Assembly (NCBI GenBank): GCA_034440575.1
Contig: JAOTOL010001478.1
Location: forward strand, 239,001-303,000
From: Imbricaverruca yamaguchii
Lineage: Eukaryota; Arthropoda; Thecostraca; Neoverrucidae
DNA length: 64,000 nucleotides
Direction of reading: 5' to 3'
Below, in pieces: positions 1 through 12,364 of the stretch (within the stretch, counting starts at the first letter, position 1; every line of letters starts with the position of its first letter). The position numbers were made by a program, and so were the translations under genes. Under the pieces are notes generated by a model, which was not told the DNA's origin, did not search any database, and saw only the letters and a list, made by a program, of their open reading frames with translations.

Positions 1-2190
1 AAATTGAATTACAACACCATGAGGACAGGGTTGAAACAAAAACAGACTGGTCCTGGGTGTTTGTCATCCAGAACAATGTCCTCTCCCAAAAAAGAAATAT
101 CCTTCCTTTTCTAGTTTGAACATGGAATGGTGCCATTTTCACAAACACTGTTCATTTACTGTTTGATAAAAGGTCCACAACTCCATTCGAAGTGACAGGG
201 TGTTCATATATCACAAATAGGAGGAATACTGTCCTCTCAGAACAGGCTTGCTGACAAATTGTCCTCCAAATTCAGGCTTCAAAAATTTACATCAATCACC
301 AACTGATGGTATCCAACAGATCACAAGGCAACAGGAAAACAATCGTGCATTAAGTTGAGCAATCATAGAAAGAAATGCAAAGAGAAAGTTGAACAGGTGA
401 AATAACATAAGTTACCATCCATGAATTTGTCTGCTTTGAGAAGGTGCAGGCATCTGCCATTTCACAACACTCTCATTATGGGCAGTCCCAGGCAACCACC
501 AGAGGCCATTAATGTCAATGGACAATTGCCTGTATCCATTTTGGTTAACTCCCTGGATTTCAGTCATGGGTATTATTGTACTTCAGGAATGCATGTGACA
601 CATTTTACACACATTTGATCTACTTGAAGTGGCAAAGGGGTCAAGTTTGTCTTGGTTAGGTTAGGTTAGGTTTTTATTTCCAGTTGGATTTCTTAACCTT
701 TAAAAATAACATTTCTTTGAAAACAGATAAAATTATATGAGATAAGTTTCTAACCAGCTTTATTTTAAAGAAAAATATTGTGCAAACATGTTCTTTTTCA
801 CCTTTTTTCTCATGTGGAAGGCTAGGTAGGTTAGGTTGGATTATTATATATTTTTAACATTATTCTTCATGCTAGATTACCCAACTCCAAGTCTCCTTTT
901 GGTGTTATTTTTCGGCCAACTGAAAAGTATGCAGTTGCAGTGGGCATGAGTGGTCACATTACTTTAACCACATTCATATGCATTGCATTGAAAAAATAAA
1001 TCACAAGAATTCAAAATGACCTTAAGCAACTTTGTAGTTAAGTACAAATGTATCCAGCCATGTTCCTATATATGTTTCTGTATACCCCTTTGGAATTCAT
1101 GCTATTTTTAAGTGCAGGTTCCAAGCTCAAGTTACAAGAGCAGTCATGTATTCAGCTTCTGGAAACCATCCATCATTCCAAAAGCTTAGTCTTGGATATT
1201 AACCGTGAAACATCACATAACAATACGCAGCTGAACCACAAATAGCATGATGTGATAGATAATTATTCGAAGAATTGCATGATCGGCCCGATTTAAACTA
1301 TGCAACAAAATCATGGTTTGATTTATAGTTTGTTTGCATGTAACTGAATACAAATATTTTCATGATCTGACTTCAACTTAGAGATAATAATTGTATTATT
1401 GTTTGTGATATCCGGAACTGCATTTTCAATGATTCAGTCGGTTTTAACATTTGCTATGACAGAGCAATAAGCTTGAACTCTGCCAAAAAGCACACATGAC
1501 TTGCCATCGTTAGAAAAGGAGGGGATGGTTATGAGGACAAGACGATGTTTTGTATGTTGGAAAACGTCGACCAAGCTGTTTTCATAACCATGACAAGGAC
1601 TATGAACCATAAATTCCCCTGCTACTCACCATTACATGACGAATAATTACAGATGAACGCCGCGGAACTGCGATTGAATCGCTGTTTCTTCCTCCAATCC
1701 ATTGGCGTCTGACAAGAAGTTCACGAATGGCGCAGCCGCGTCATAACTGTATTGGCGCCTACAAATTTGTAAATGTCTTGAATAATTATATTTTTAGAAA
1801 ATACTAAACGAAGTGATATCTTTTTTGCTTCGTTTATATACTTCACACCATTAAAGCATATTTACGATTGCATATTTAGGTAAAAATTCCTCGTTTCACT
1901 CTCCATCATCGAACATGAATTTATATAGTTCTGTACACCACCTGGCCACTGGCCCCATGCTTTCGATCCCTATCGTGGTGCTTTTGGGGAGCCCCCACCC
2001 AATGTTAGCTTGGTCCCGCAATAATGCCAACTTGTGACATATGATCGTATGCGATATTATACTCTCCAAACCACATTGACCTGTCCCTTGCGTTCATGTA
2101 GCATGCCTTCCAAATAATTTTTAGAAACTTACACTTGTGCCCACAGTGATCGATGTGCATTTGTTGATGTGGGAAAACAAAGTCCCGTTA
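1..2190. other. No gene seen; AT-rich unique sequence
   Basis: No supported coding region or RNA gene on either strand. A three-unit TTAGG run (gttaggttaggttagg) is near 655-671, with a degenerate one near 827-838. If eag extends beyond the left edge, this is intron 2. Confidence 0.6.
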
Positions 2191-2194
2191 TCAC

Positions 2195-3020
2195 CTTCTA
2201 CTTACCTTAACACGCGCCCTGGAGGGGGTGGAGCGAAATCCGCCCACCCCTCCGGTTTTTCGTACATAACCCCAGAGTTTACCGGGCGATATACGCCATT
2301 GTTTGCGTACTTGCTTAGAAATGGCCAGCGCACTGTCTAAAGCAAGAAAAACGAAAATTGGCCGAACATTTTTCGAGTTAGAGGTCGTTAAGGTAAAAGA
2401 AAATATAAGCGCCAGACCACGGAAATCGGCGCCAATGCGCTTCCCATATATTGGCGAAAGGGAGATGTTCTTGGCAATAACAGCGACTTGTTTGATGTAT
2501 ATTGTTATGCTTTATAGTTTCAAAGTCATGTTACGTCACCGAGGTCAAGTCAGTTCAAGTTGATGACCGGTTAATGGAACCAAACTTGGTCAACTGGAAT
2601 GTTGTCATAAATGCAAATGACTGTCATGCGATTGAGGTCACCTTGCATGCTACTCGCTACACATCCTGAAAACTATTGTTTGCCCTTATTGTCGGAGTAG
2701 TCGGGCAGGCGGCCCGACCGGTTTCGGTAACTGGAGCAGGTAATGACCTGATAAAGTGTTGTTATATAAGTGACCTGAGGTCAAATGCCGGATCTAACAT
2801 CTGCATTGCATCATTAGTACTGTTCAAAACATTGATGTGCATTTTGGAGCATTTAAACACAATCACAGCGACCCATAACAATGACAAGCCAAGCCACGCA
2901 AAACCAGAGAAAAATCGTTACTCCAGCTTTGATAGGACCCGAGATGTTAGGGGGACGGAATCCGCCCCCCCCCCCCTCAAGTGCACGAAACTTTCAGAGA
3001 CCCTCCAAGGCGCGTGTTAA
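2195..3020 (+). repeat. Dispersed repeat family R1, copy 1
   Basis: Aligns along its length, same orientation, with 44728-45720. Shared blocks include cgcccacccctccggttttt, aagcaagaaaaacgaaaat, cgacttgtttgat, tgacctgaggtcaaat and a shared end near cctccaaggcgcgtgtt. A small open frame in each copy (2303-2563; 44829-45098) encodes related residues (RKTKIG, MRFPYIG), but no known protein is recognised. It could be a decayed transposon or a segmental duplication. Confidence 0.8.
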
Positions 3021-4296
3021 ACAGGGCAAGAGTCGGACTGGCCAATCATCACCATATGCCACAATATCAAAGCCGTGTGTTTATCGAGGTAGACGTATCT
3101 GTGCGCCCCGGAGAGGCGGTAGTTGTCCGCTATTTTCCATAGAACTATTCTTTCGTCGTCCAAGACGATGCGCCAGGATTCCACCGGGTCGCCACACAAG
3201 GCGCTGCACGTCCGTTTATCGCGCATTGATCGGTTGGTGTCAACACATGTCACCAACGCCACTGTGTCATGTCCAATATCACAAAGCATTATGGTTCGTG
3301 GCGTCGGCGATGCGTGCAAGCATGCATTTCAGAGGTCACGCGACCACATGCATTAGCATTGCTTGTTAGATGAGTGTGCTGCCTAACATCAAAACACGCT
3401 CAACTTCACGGATAGTTGTCGCCACAGCCGTGATTCTGGTGGGGCGTGCGACTGGCAGCTCTCCACAGCATACCGTGGCAAACACGCATGCGGTGACATC
3501 GGGGGACCGCTAGGAGGGCCACGACCAACGAATAGCTTACATAATTCAGCCATGTCATTGGGATTCTCACTGCAAGGGCAAGTTCCGCTTTTTATTTTTA
3601 CCGAAAAATCTGCTTCATTTGTACAAACAATCTTTGTTGACAAGACGGAAGTAGACAGGGTAACGAATGTACTGAATGCACGGTGATCACAATAAACGAC
3701 GGCGAAGCAAGTAGCGGTCACCGAGCCTAAAACCCAGTGGCCGTTGCTGGGACCTGAACAGTGCAAAGTTCAATTTCGAGCATCAGCTAACCCCACACAC
3801 GCATTTACTTTAGAATATGAGAGATGGTGGTATTAGGCACTGGGCGATCTGTCATGCATCGATTTTTGCCCATTGGCAGCTGTACGATGTGTGTCGCGAC
3901 CTGAACGAAGCAAGAACAATATCCGTCCAAATATAATTTGGTACACCAATGAAGTGTCGCAGTTCGGTGCGATGCGCAGTCAGCGACGGCTGACCACCGT
4001 GTACCGTCGAACCTATGCGTAATGCGGTACAGACTAACCGTCAGCTAGGATTTGGGCTTCGCCGGCCTCTCGAGGATAGCTTCACTCGAGTGAAAATAGG
4101 AAAATAATAAAATGACAATAACGACAACAAAAGAAGCAAGCGATAACAAAGGAAGGAAATAAAGGAGGTGCAGGTACAAACCTGAACTTAAGCTCTGCAA
4201 TGGCCAGCATAATCTTACGACAGCGTAACGCTTCTTCGCGTAAAGCGTAATGCGTGACGCTTGCTACCTCCTGCTTTGCTTTCGCAACATCGACGG
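3021..4296. other. No gene seen
   Basis: Mixed unique sequence. Short open frames at 3017-3319 (-), 3123-3356 (+) and 3389-3766 (-) overlap each other in several frames and show no recognisable domain. Confidence 0.5.
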
Positions 4297-4936
4297 GTCA
4301 GTGCGGATGTGAGGCGATACGACGGCTCGTCAGTGCGGATGTGAGGCGGTACGACGGCTCGTCAGTGCGGATGTGAGGCGGTACGACGGCTCGTCAGTGC
4401 GGATGTGAGGCGGTACGACGGCTCGTCAGTGCGGATGTGAGGCGGTACGACGGCTCGTCAGTGCGGATGTGAGGCGGTACGACGGCTCGTCAGTGCGGAT
4501 GTGAGGCGGTACGACGGCTCGTCAGTGCGGATGTGAGGCGGTACGGCGGCTCGTCAGTGCTGATGTGAGGCGGCACGACGGCTCGTCAGCGCGGATGTGA
4601 GGCGGTACGGCGGCTCGTCAGTGCTGATGTGAGGCGGCACGACGGCTCGTCAGCGCGGATGTGAGGCGGTACGACGGCTCGTCGGTGCGGATGTGAGGCG
4701 GTAAGACGGCTCGTCAGTGCGGATGTGAGGCGGTACGACGGCTCGTCAGTGTGGATGTGAAGTGGTACGACGGGTCGTCAGTGCGGATGTGAGGCGGTAC
4801 GACGGCTCGTCAGTGCGGATGTGAGGCGGTACGACGGCTCGTCAGTGCGGATGTGAGGCGGTACGACGGCTCGTCAGTGCGGATGTGAGGCGGTACGACG
4901 GCTCGTCAGTGCGGATGTGAGGCGGTACGGCGGCTC
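4297..4936. repeat. 32-bp minisatellite, 20 copies
   Basis: 640 bp, equal to 20 units of 32 bp: gtcagtgcggatgtgaggcg followed by gtacgacggctc. A few units differ (tgctgatgtg, gcgcggatgt, ggtaagac), and the two-unit variant pattern near 4540-4660 suggests local unit-pair duplication. Confidence 0.97.
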
Positions 4937-4974
4937 TCGGAGGCGGGCCGCGTGGCGCGGGCGCCGGTGCGTCT

Positions 4975-5909
4975 GTCGACCTCTCGATCCCGCTCCGGTG
5001 GCCTCTCCCCGGCCGTGTCTGGCGCTGATCCCGCCCCGGTGGCCTCTCCCCGGCCGGTCCCGGCCGACCTCTTGATCCCGCTCCGGTGGCACCCCGCCCT
5101 CGCCGGCACGGTCTCTTGATCCCGCTCCGGTGGGCACCCCCGGCCGGGTCTCTCTTGATCCCGCTCCGGTGGGCACTCCCGGCCGGGTCTCTTGATCCCG
5201 CCGGTGGGCACTCCCGGCCGGGTCCGCTCCGGCCGGCCGTTCTTCGGCACTCCGGCCGGTCTCTCTTGATCCCGCTCCGGTGGCCACTCCCCGGCCGGGT
5301 CTCTCTTGATCCCGCTCCGGTGGCCACCCCGGCCGGATCCCGGTGGCCACTCCCCGGCCGGGTCTCTCTTGATCCCGCTCCGGTGGCCACTTCCCGGCCG
5401 GGTCTCTCTTGATCCCGCTCCGGTGGCCACTTCCCGGCCGGGTCTCTCTTGATCCCGCTCCGGTGGCCACTTCCCGGCCGGGTCTCTCTTGATCCCGCTC
5501 CGGTGGCCACTCCCCGGCCGGGTCTCTCTTGATCCCGCTCCGGTGGCCACTCCCCGGCCGGGTCTCTCTTGATCCCGCTCCGGTGGCCACTCCCCGGCCG
5601 GGTCTCTCTTGATCCCGCTCCGGTGGCCACTTCCCGGCCGGGTCTCTCTTGATCCCGCTCCGGTGGCCACTCCCCGGCCGTCTCTCTTGATCCCTCCGGT
5701 GGCTTGGTCTCTTGATCCCGCTCCGGTGGCCACTCCCGGCCGGGTCTCTTGATCCGCTCCGGTGGCCACTTCCCGGCCGTGTCTCTCTTGATCCCGCTCC
5801 GGTGGCCACTTCCCGGCCGGGTCTCTCTTGATCCCGCTCCGGTGGCCACTTCCCGGCCGGGTCTCTCTTGATCCCGCTCCGGTGGCCGCCACTTCCCGGC
5901 CGTGTCGAC
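4975..5909. repeat. 40-bp minisatellite (Gly/Arg/Pro-rich shadow frames)
   Basis: About 23 units of 40 bp with core ctcttgatcccgctccggtg then gccacttcccggccgggtct. The left third is degenerate with shortened units; the centre is nearly uniform. It is bounded on each side by gtcgacc. It produces overlapping 335-, 390- and 366-residue open frames in all three minus frames, which is why none is called as a gene. Confidence 0.95.
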
Positions 5910-5980
5910 CGCGTCTCCCCGTCAGCGGCGCGCCCGCCGCAATCGATGGCACAGCCGCCGGCCAAGTAGTCCGCCATGAG

Positions 5981-8900
5981 CGTGACGAGGAGCGCAGACG
6001 GCCCACCGCTCACTGTACAGCGTGACGAGGAGCGCAGACGGCCCACCGCTCACTGTACAGCGTGACGAGGAGCGCAGACGGCCCACCGCTCACTGTACAG
6101 CGTGACGAGGAGCGCAGACGGCCCACCGCTCACTGTACAGCGTGACGAGGAGCGCAGACGGCCCACCGCTCACTGTACAGCGTGACGAGGAGCGCAGACG
6201 GCCCACCGCTCACTGTACAGCGTGACGAGGAGCGCAGACGGCCCACCGCTCACTGTACAGCGTGACGAGGAGCGCAGACGGCCCACCGCTCACTGTACAG
6301 CGTGACGAGGAGCGCAGACGGCCCACCGCTCACTGTACAGCGTGACGAGGAGCGCAGACGGCCCACCGCTCACTGTACAGCGTGACGAGGAGCGCAGACG
6401 GCCCACCGCTCACTGTACAGCGTGACGAGGAGCGCAGACGGCCCACCGCTCACTGTACAGCGTGACGAGGAGCGCAGACGGCCCACCGCTCACTGTACAG
6501 CGTGACGAGGAGCGCAGACGGCCCACCGCTCACTGTACAGCGTGACGAGGAGCGCAGACGGCCCACCGCTCACTGTACAGCGTGACGAGGAGCGCAGACG
6601 GCCCCACCGTCACTGTACAGCGTGACGAGCGCAGACGGCCCGCTCACTGTACAGCGTGACGAGGACGGCCCACCGCTCACTGTACAGCGTGAGAGGAGCG
6701 CAGACGGCCCACCGCTCACTGTACAGCGTGACGAGGCGCAGACGGCCCACCGCTCACTGTACAGCGTGACGAGGAGCGCAGACGGCCCACCGCTCACTGT
6801 ACAGCGTGACGAGGAGCGCAGACGGCCCACCGCTCACTGTACAGCGTGACGAGGGCAGACGGCCCACCGCTCACTTACGCGTGACGAGAGCGCAGACGGC
6901 CCACCGCTCACTGTACAGCGTGACGTAGGGCGCAGACGGCCCACCGCTCACTGTACAGCGTGACGAGGAGCGCAGACGGCCCACCGCTCACTGTACAGCG
7001 TGACGAGGAGCGCAGACGGCCCACCGCTCACTGTACAGCGTGACGAGGAGCGCAGACGGCCCACCGCTCACTGTACAGCGTGACGAGGAGCGCAGACGGC
7101 CCACCGCTCACTGTACAGCGTGACGAGGAGCGCAGACGGCCCACCGCTCACTGTACAGCGTGACGAGGAGCGCAGACGGCCCACCGCTCACTGTACAGCG
7201 TGACGAGGAGCGCAGACGGCCCACCGCTCACTGTACAGCGTGACGAGGAGCGCAGACGGCCCACCGCTCACTGTACAGCGTGACGAGGAGCGCAGACGGC
7301 CCACCGCTCACTGTACAGCGTGACGAGGAGCGCAGACGGCCCACCGCTCACTGTACAGCGTGACGAGGAGCGCAGACGGCCCACCGCTCACTGTACAGCG
7401 TGACGAGGAGCGCAGACGGCCCACCGCTCACTGTACAGCGTGACGAGGGCGCAGACGGCCCACCGCTCACTGTACAGCGTGACGAGGAGCGCAGACGGCC
7501 CACCGCTCACTGTACAGCGTGACGAGGAGCGCAGACGGCCCACCGCTCACTGTACAGCGTGACGAGGAGCGCAGACGGCCCACCGCTCACTGTGCAGCGT
7601 GACGGGAGCGCAGACGGCCCACCGCTCACTGTACAGCGTGAGGGGCGCAGACGGCCCACCGCTCACTGTACAGCGTGACGAAGGCGCAGACGGCCCACCG
7701 CTCACTGTAAGCGTGACGAGGAGCGCAGACGGCCCACCGCTCACTGTACAGCGTGACGAGGAGCGCAGACGGCCCACCGCTCACTGTACAGCGTGACGAG
7801 GAGCGCAGACGGCCCACCGCTCACTGTACAGCGTGACGAGGAGCGCAGACGGCCCACCGCTCACTGTACAGCGTGACGAGGAGCGCAGACGGCCCACCGC
7901 TCACTGTACAGCGTGACGAGGAGCGCAGACGGCCCACCGCTCACTGTACAGCGTGACGAGGAGCGCAGACGGCCCACCGCTCACTGTACAGCGTGACGAG
8001 GAGCGCAGACGGCCCACCGCTCACTGTACAGCGTGACGAGGAGCGCAGACGGCCCACCGCTCACTGTACAGCGTGACGAGGGCGCAGACGGCCCACCGCT
8101 CACTGTACAGCGTGACGAGGGCGCAGACGGCCCACCGCTCACTGTACAGCGTGACGAGGAGCGCAGACGGCCCACCGCTCACTGTACAGCGTGACGAGGA
8201 GCGCAGACGGCCCACCGCTCACTGTACAGCGTGACGAGGAGCGCAGACGGCCCACCGCTCACTGTACAGCGTGACGAGGAGCGCAGACGGCCCACCGCTC
8301 ACTGTACAGCGTGACGAGGAGCGCAGACGGCCCACCCCTCACTTTAACAGCGTGACGAGGAGCGCAACGGCCCACCGCCACTGTACAGCGTGACGAGGAG
8401 CGCAGACGGCCCACCGCTCACTGTACAGCGTGACGAGGAGCGCAGACGGCCCACCGCTCACTGTACAGCGTGACGAGGGCGCAGACGGCCCACCGCTCAC
8501 TGTACAGCGTGACGAGGGCGCAGACGGCCCACCGCTCACTGTACAGCGACCAGACGGCCCACCGCTCACTGTACAGCGTGACGAGGAGCGCAGACGGCCC
8601 ACCGCTCACTGTACAGCGTGACGAGGAGCGCAGACGGCCCACCGCTCACTGTACAGCGTGACGAGGAGCGCAGACGGCCCACCGCTCACTGTACAGCGTG
8701 ACGAGGAGCGCAGACGGCCCACCGCTCACTTAATACAGCGTGACGAGGCAGACGCCACGGCAGACGGCCCACCGCTCACTGTACAGCGTGACGAGGAGCG
8801 CAGACGGCCCACCGCTCACTGTACAGCGTGACGAGGAGCGCAGACGGCCCACCGCTCACTGTACAGCGTGACGAGGAGCGCAGACGGCCCACCGCTCACT

Positions 8901-10500
8901 GTACAGCGTGACGAGGAGCGCAGACGGCCCACCGCTCACTGTACAGCGTGACGAGGAGCGCAGACGGCCCACCGCTCACTGTACAGCGTGACGAGGAGCG
9001 CAGACGGCCCACCGCTCACTGTACAGCGTGACGAGGAGCGCAGACGGCCCACCGCTCACTGTACAGCGTGACGAGGAGCGCAGACGGCCCACCGCTCACT
9101 GTACAGCGTGACGAGGAGCGCAGACGGCCCACCGCTCACTGTACAGCGTGACGAGGAGCGCAGACGGCCCACCGCTCACTGTACAGCGTGACGAGGAGCG
9201 CAGACGGCCCACCGCTCACTGTACAGCGTGACGAGGAGCGCAGACGGCCCACCGCTCACTGTACAGCGTGACGAGGAGCGCAGACGGCCCACCGCTCACT
9301 GTACAGCGTGACGAGGAGCGCAGACGGCCCACCGCTCACTGTACAGCGTGACGAGGAGCGCAGACGGCCCACCGCTCACTGTACAGCGTGACGAGGAGCG
9401 CAGACGGCCCACCGCTTCACTGTACAGCGTGACGAGGAGCGCAGACGGCCCACCGCTCACTGTACAGCGTGACGAGGAGCGCAGACGGCCCACCGCTCAC
9501 TGTACAGCGTGACGAGGAGCGCAGACGGCCCACCGCTCACTGTACAGCGTGACGAGGAGCGCAGACGGCCCACCGCTCACTGTACAGCGTGACGAGGAGC
9601 GCAGACGGCCCACCGCTCACTGTACAGCGTGACGAGGAGCGCAGACGGCCCACCGCTCACTGTACAGCGTGACGAGGAGCGCAGACGGCCCACCGCTCAC
9701 TGTACAGCGTGACGAGGAGCGCAGACGGCCCACCGCTCACTGTACAGCGTGACGAGGAGCGCAGACGGCCCACCGCTCACTGTACAGCGTGACGGGAGCG
9801 GACCGCTCACTGTACAGCGTGGAGGAGCGCAGACGGCCCACCGCTCACTGTACAGCGTGACGAGGAGCGCAGACGGCCCACCGCTCACTGGGGCACTGTA
9901 CAGCGTGACGAGGAGCGCAGACGGCCCACCGCTCACTGTACAGCGTGACGAGGAGCGCAGACGGCCCACCGCTCACTGTACAGCGTGACGAGGAGCGCAG
10001 ACGGCCCACCGCTCACTGTACAGCGTGACGAGGAGCGCAGACGGCCCACCGCTCACCTGTACAGCGTGACGAGGAGCGCAGACGGCCCACCGCTCACTGT
10101 ACAGCGTGACGAGGAGCGCAGACGGCCCACCGCTCACTGTACAGCGTGACGAGGAGCGCAGACGGCCCACCGCTCACTGTACAGCGTGACGAGGAGGCAG
10201 ACGGCCACCGCTCACTGTACAGCGTGACGAGGAGCGAGAGGCCCACCGCTCACTGTACAGCGTGACGAGGAGCGCAGACGGCCCACCGCTCACTGTACAG
10301 CGTGACGAGGAGCGCAGACGGCCCACCGCTCACTGTACAGCGTGACGAGGAGCGCAGACGGCCCACCGCTCACCGTACAGCGTGACGAGGAGCGCAGACG
10401 GCCCACCGCTCACTGTACAGCGTGACGAGGAGCGCAGACGGCCCACCGCTCACTGTACAGCGTGACGAGGAGCGCAGACGGCCCACCGCTCACTGTACAG
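5981..10500. repeat. 40-bp satellite array of ~4.5 kb, about 113 copies
   Basis: Unit cgtgacgaggagcgcagacg followed by gcccaccgctcactgtacag. Very homogeneous over 5981-6590, 6950-7440, 7780-8060 and 8760-9410. Clusters of indel-bearing units lie at 6600-6930, 7450-7710, 8335-8560, 8730-8760, 9790-9900 and 10190-10250. There is no spacer between units. It is the largest array in the window. Confidence 0.98.
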
Positions 10501-10874
10501 CCTGTCTGTCGCGCGCGCTGTATGCTGACGTGCCTTTACTGAGCAGGTCGTTCAACTTTTCATGAAGCCCAGCAGTGACGTCATCGACCTGTGTGTGACT
10601 GAACTAACAGAAACGCACAACGAAGAAATGTCTCAACTCCTGCCTCCAGCCACCCCTAGTAAAGCTATTGTTTTGTATATCGAACTGTCGTGACTGGACG
10701 TGCAAGGATAGCTGGGAAGACACCATCTTATAGCGCTCTGGCATGATGCTTCTGAGGTCGTGTACGAAGAACATCCCGTGGTGAAATGCTTCCGTCGCAG
10801 AGGAAAGGTCTTAAATGAATTTATTCCAGCGCGTAAGAATATTGTTATTCCGTGTGCCGATAGAACCCCTGTAC
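10501..10874. other. No gene seen
   Basis: Unique sequence between the satellite and the duplicated element. Only short open frames without recognisable domains. Confidence 0.5.
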
Positions 10875-11672
10875 AAGTGTGGATAAGAAATGAAAACACG
10901 GTTTAGCTGAATACGGCTTCGTGTACATTGGCGACGGGGGCAGCGTCGCATGATTATATGAAGTCACATGTCATCAAACATGTCGGAAGAGCCGAGGTAA
11001 GTTCAGACGTTTATGAGATTCCATCGTCAGAAATTTCACCCTCCCTGGATTAGGGAGCAAAGCCTGCGGATTGCGAGTACGACACACTACCGACTGCGCT
11101 AACCGGGGGACCAGCGAGCCGACCAACGGGGGACCGGGGGCGGGCCCGGGGGAGGGAGGGGGGGGGCGGGGACCAGCCCGACCCGGGGACCGGGGGCGGC
11201 GGGCCAGCAGGCGGACCAGCGAGCCGACCGGAGGACGGGGGCGGCGGGCCAGCAGGGGGACCAACGGACCGACCAGGCGGGGGCATGGGGCGGGCCAGCA
11301 GGCGGACCAGCGAGCCGACCAACGGGGAGACCAACGGACCGACCAGCGGGGGGCAGGGGGCGGACTAGCAGGCGGACCAGCGGGCCGATCAGTGGGTAGA
11401 CCAGCGGGCAGACCAACGAGGGGACCAGGGGGCCGACCGAAGAGCGGACCAGCGGGTGGACTGGCAGGCTTTTAGTATCAATTAACCTCCAAGGGAACGC
11501 CTTGCCGAGCTAATAATTTTTGTTTTCTTCCAGCTGGTGTACCGTAGCACCCTCTGGCTTGATAACTACATGTTCTATCGTGCATCCAAGTCGTGCATTG
11601 ATAGGATATCACACCCTTCATTATCATGGTATTATCACATCCTCAACATCAGCTGTAGTGAATTTTGGCTCC
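10875..11672 (-). repeat. Duplicated element D, copy 1, with internal VNTR
   Basis: Aligns with 11723-12364 on both sides of an internal GC-rich VNTR (gcggaccagcgagccgacc-type units, 11105-11470). Shared flanks include acatgtcatcaaacatgtcg, ggattagggagcaaag and ccattatcatg-type stretches. On the minus strand a tRNA-like A box (TAGCGCAGTCGG) lies at about 11091-11102, with only a weak B box, so a tRNA-derived SINE is possible but unproven. Confidence 0.8.
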
Positions 11673-11722
11673 CCAAATCAAGTGGGGGAATCTCATCTGT
11701 TAAGACGTCCAGGATGTAAGAA

Positions 11723-12364
11723 AAGTGTAGTTAAAAAGTGAAAAATAACAGTGCAGCTAAGTGCGGCTCTGTGTATATTGGCCACGGCGCAGCGTGGCAT
11801 GATTGTACGAAGCCGCATGTCATCAAACATGTCGGAAGAGCTGAGGCAAGTTCAGAGGCTTACAGGATTGCATCGTCAGAAATTCCACTCACTCTGGATT
11901 AGGGAGCAAAGTCTCTAGATTGCGACCAACGCTCAATAGCGACTGCGCTAGCCGGGCGGACCAGCGGGCGGACCAGAGGGCGGACCAGCGGGCGGACCAG
12001 CGGGCAGACCAGCGGGCAGATGAGCGGGTGGACTGAAGGGCGGACCAGCGGACAGACCGAAAGGCGGATGAGCGGGCGGACTGAATGGTGGACCGGAGGG
12101 CTGATCGGTAAGCGAATCAGGGGGAGGATCAGCGGACGGGCTAACGGGCGGGCCAGCGGGCGGGCCAGCGGGCGCTTCGTGTCAAATAACCTACAAGAGA
12201 ACGCTTTCCGCGCTAATGATGTTTCAGGTGACGTACCGTAGCATCCATTGGCTTTAGAACTACGTGTTTTGTCGCGCACTCATGTTGTGCATTGGTAGGA
12301 TTTCATGCCCTCCATTATCATGATGTTATGACATCCTCATCATCAGCTGAAGCGAATTCTGACT
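11723..12364 (-). repeat. Duplicated element D, copy 2, with internal VNTR
   Basis: Tandem partner of 10875-11672. The internal VNTR (about 11955-12175) is shorter and made of 8-12 bp gcgggcggacca-type units. The A-box-like TAGCGCAGTCG is retained on the minus strand near 11951. Confidence 0.8.

Noticed and set aside
4842..6046. Open frames of 335, 366 and 390 codons on the minus strand
   Set aside because: They are three overlapping frames through the 32- and 40-bp minisatellites; all frames are open because the unit lacks stops, and there is no domain or codon signal.
5981..10500. CRISPR-like direct repeat array
   Set aside because: Units are contiguous with no unique spacers, and the window is eukaryotic.
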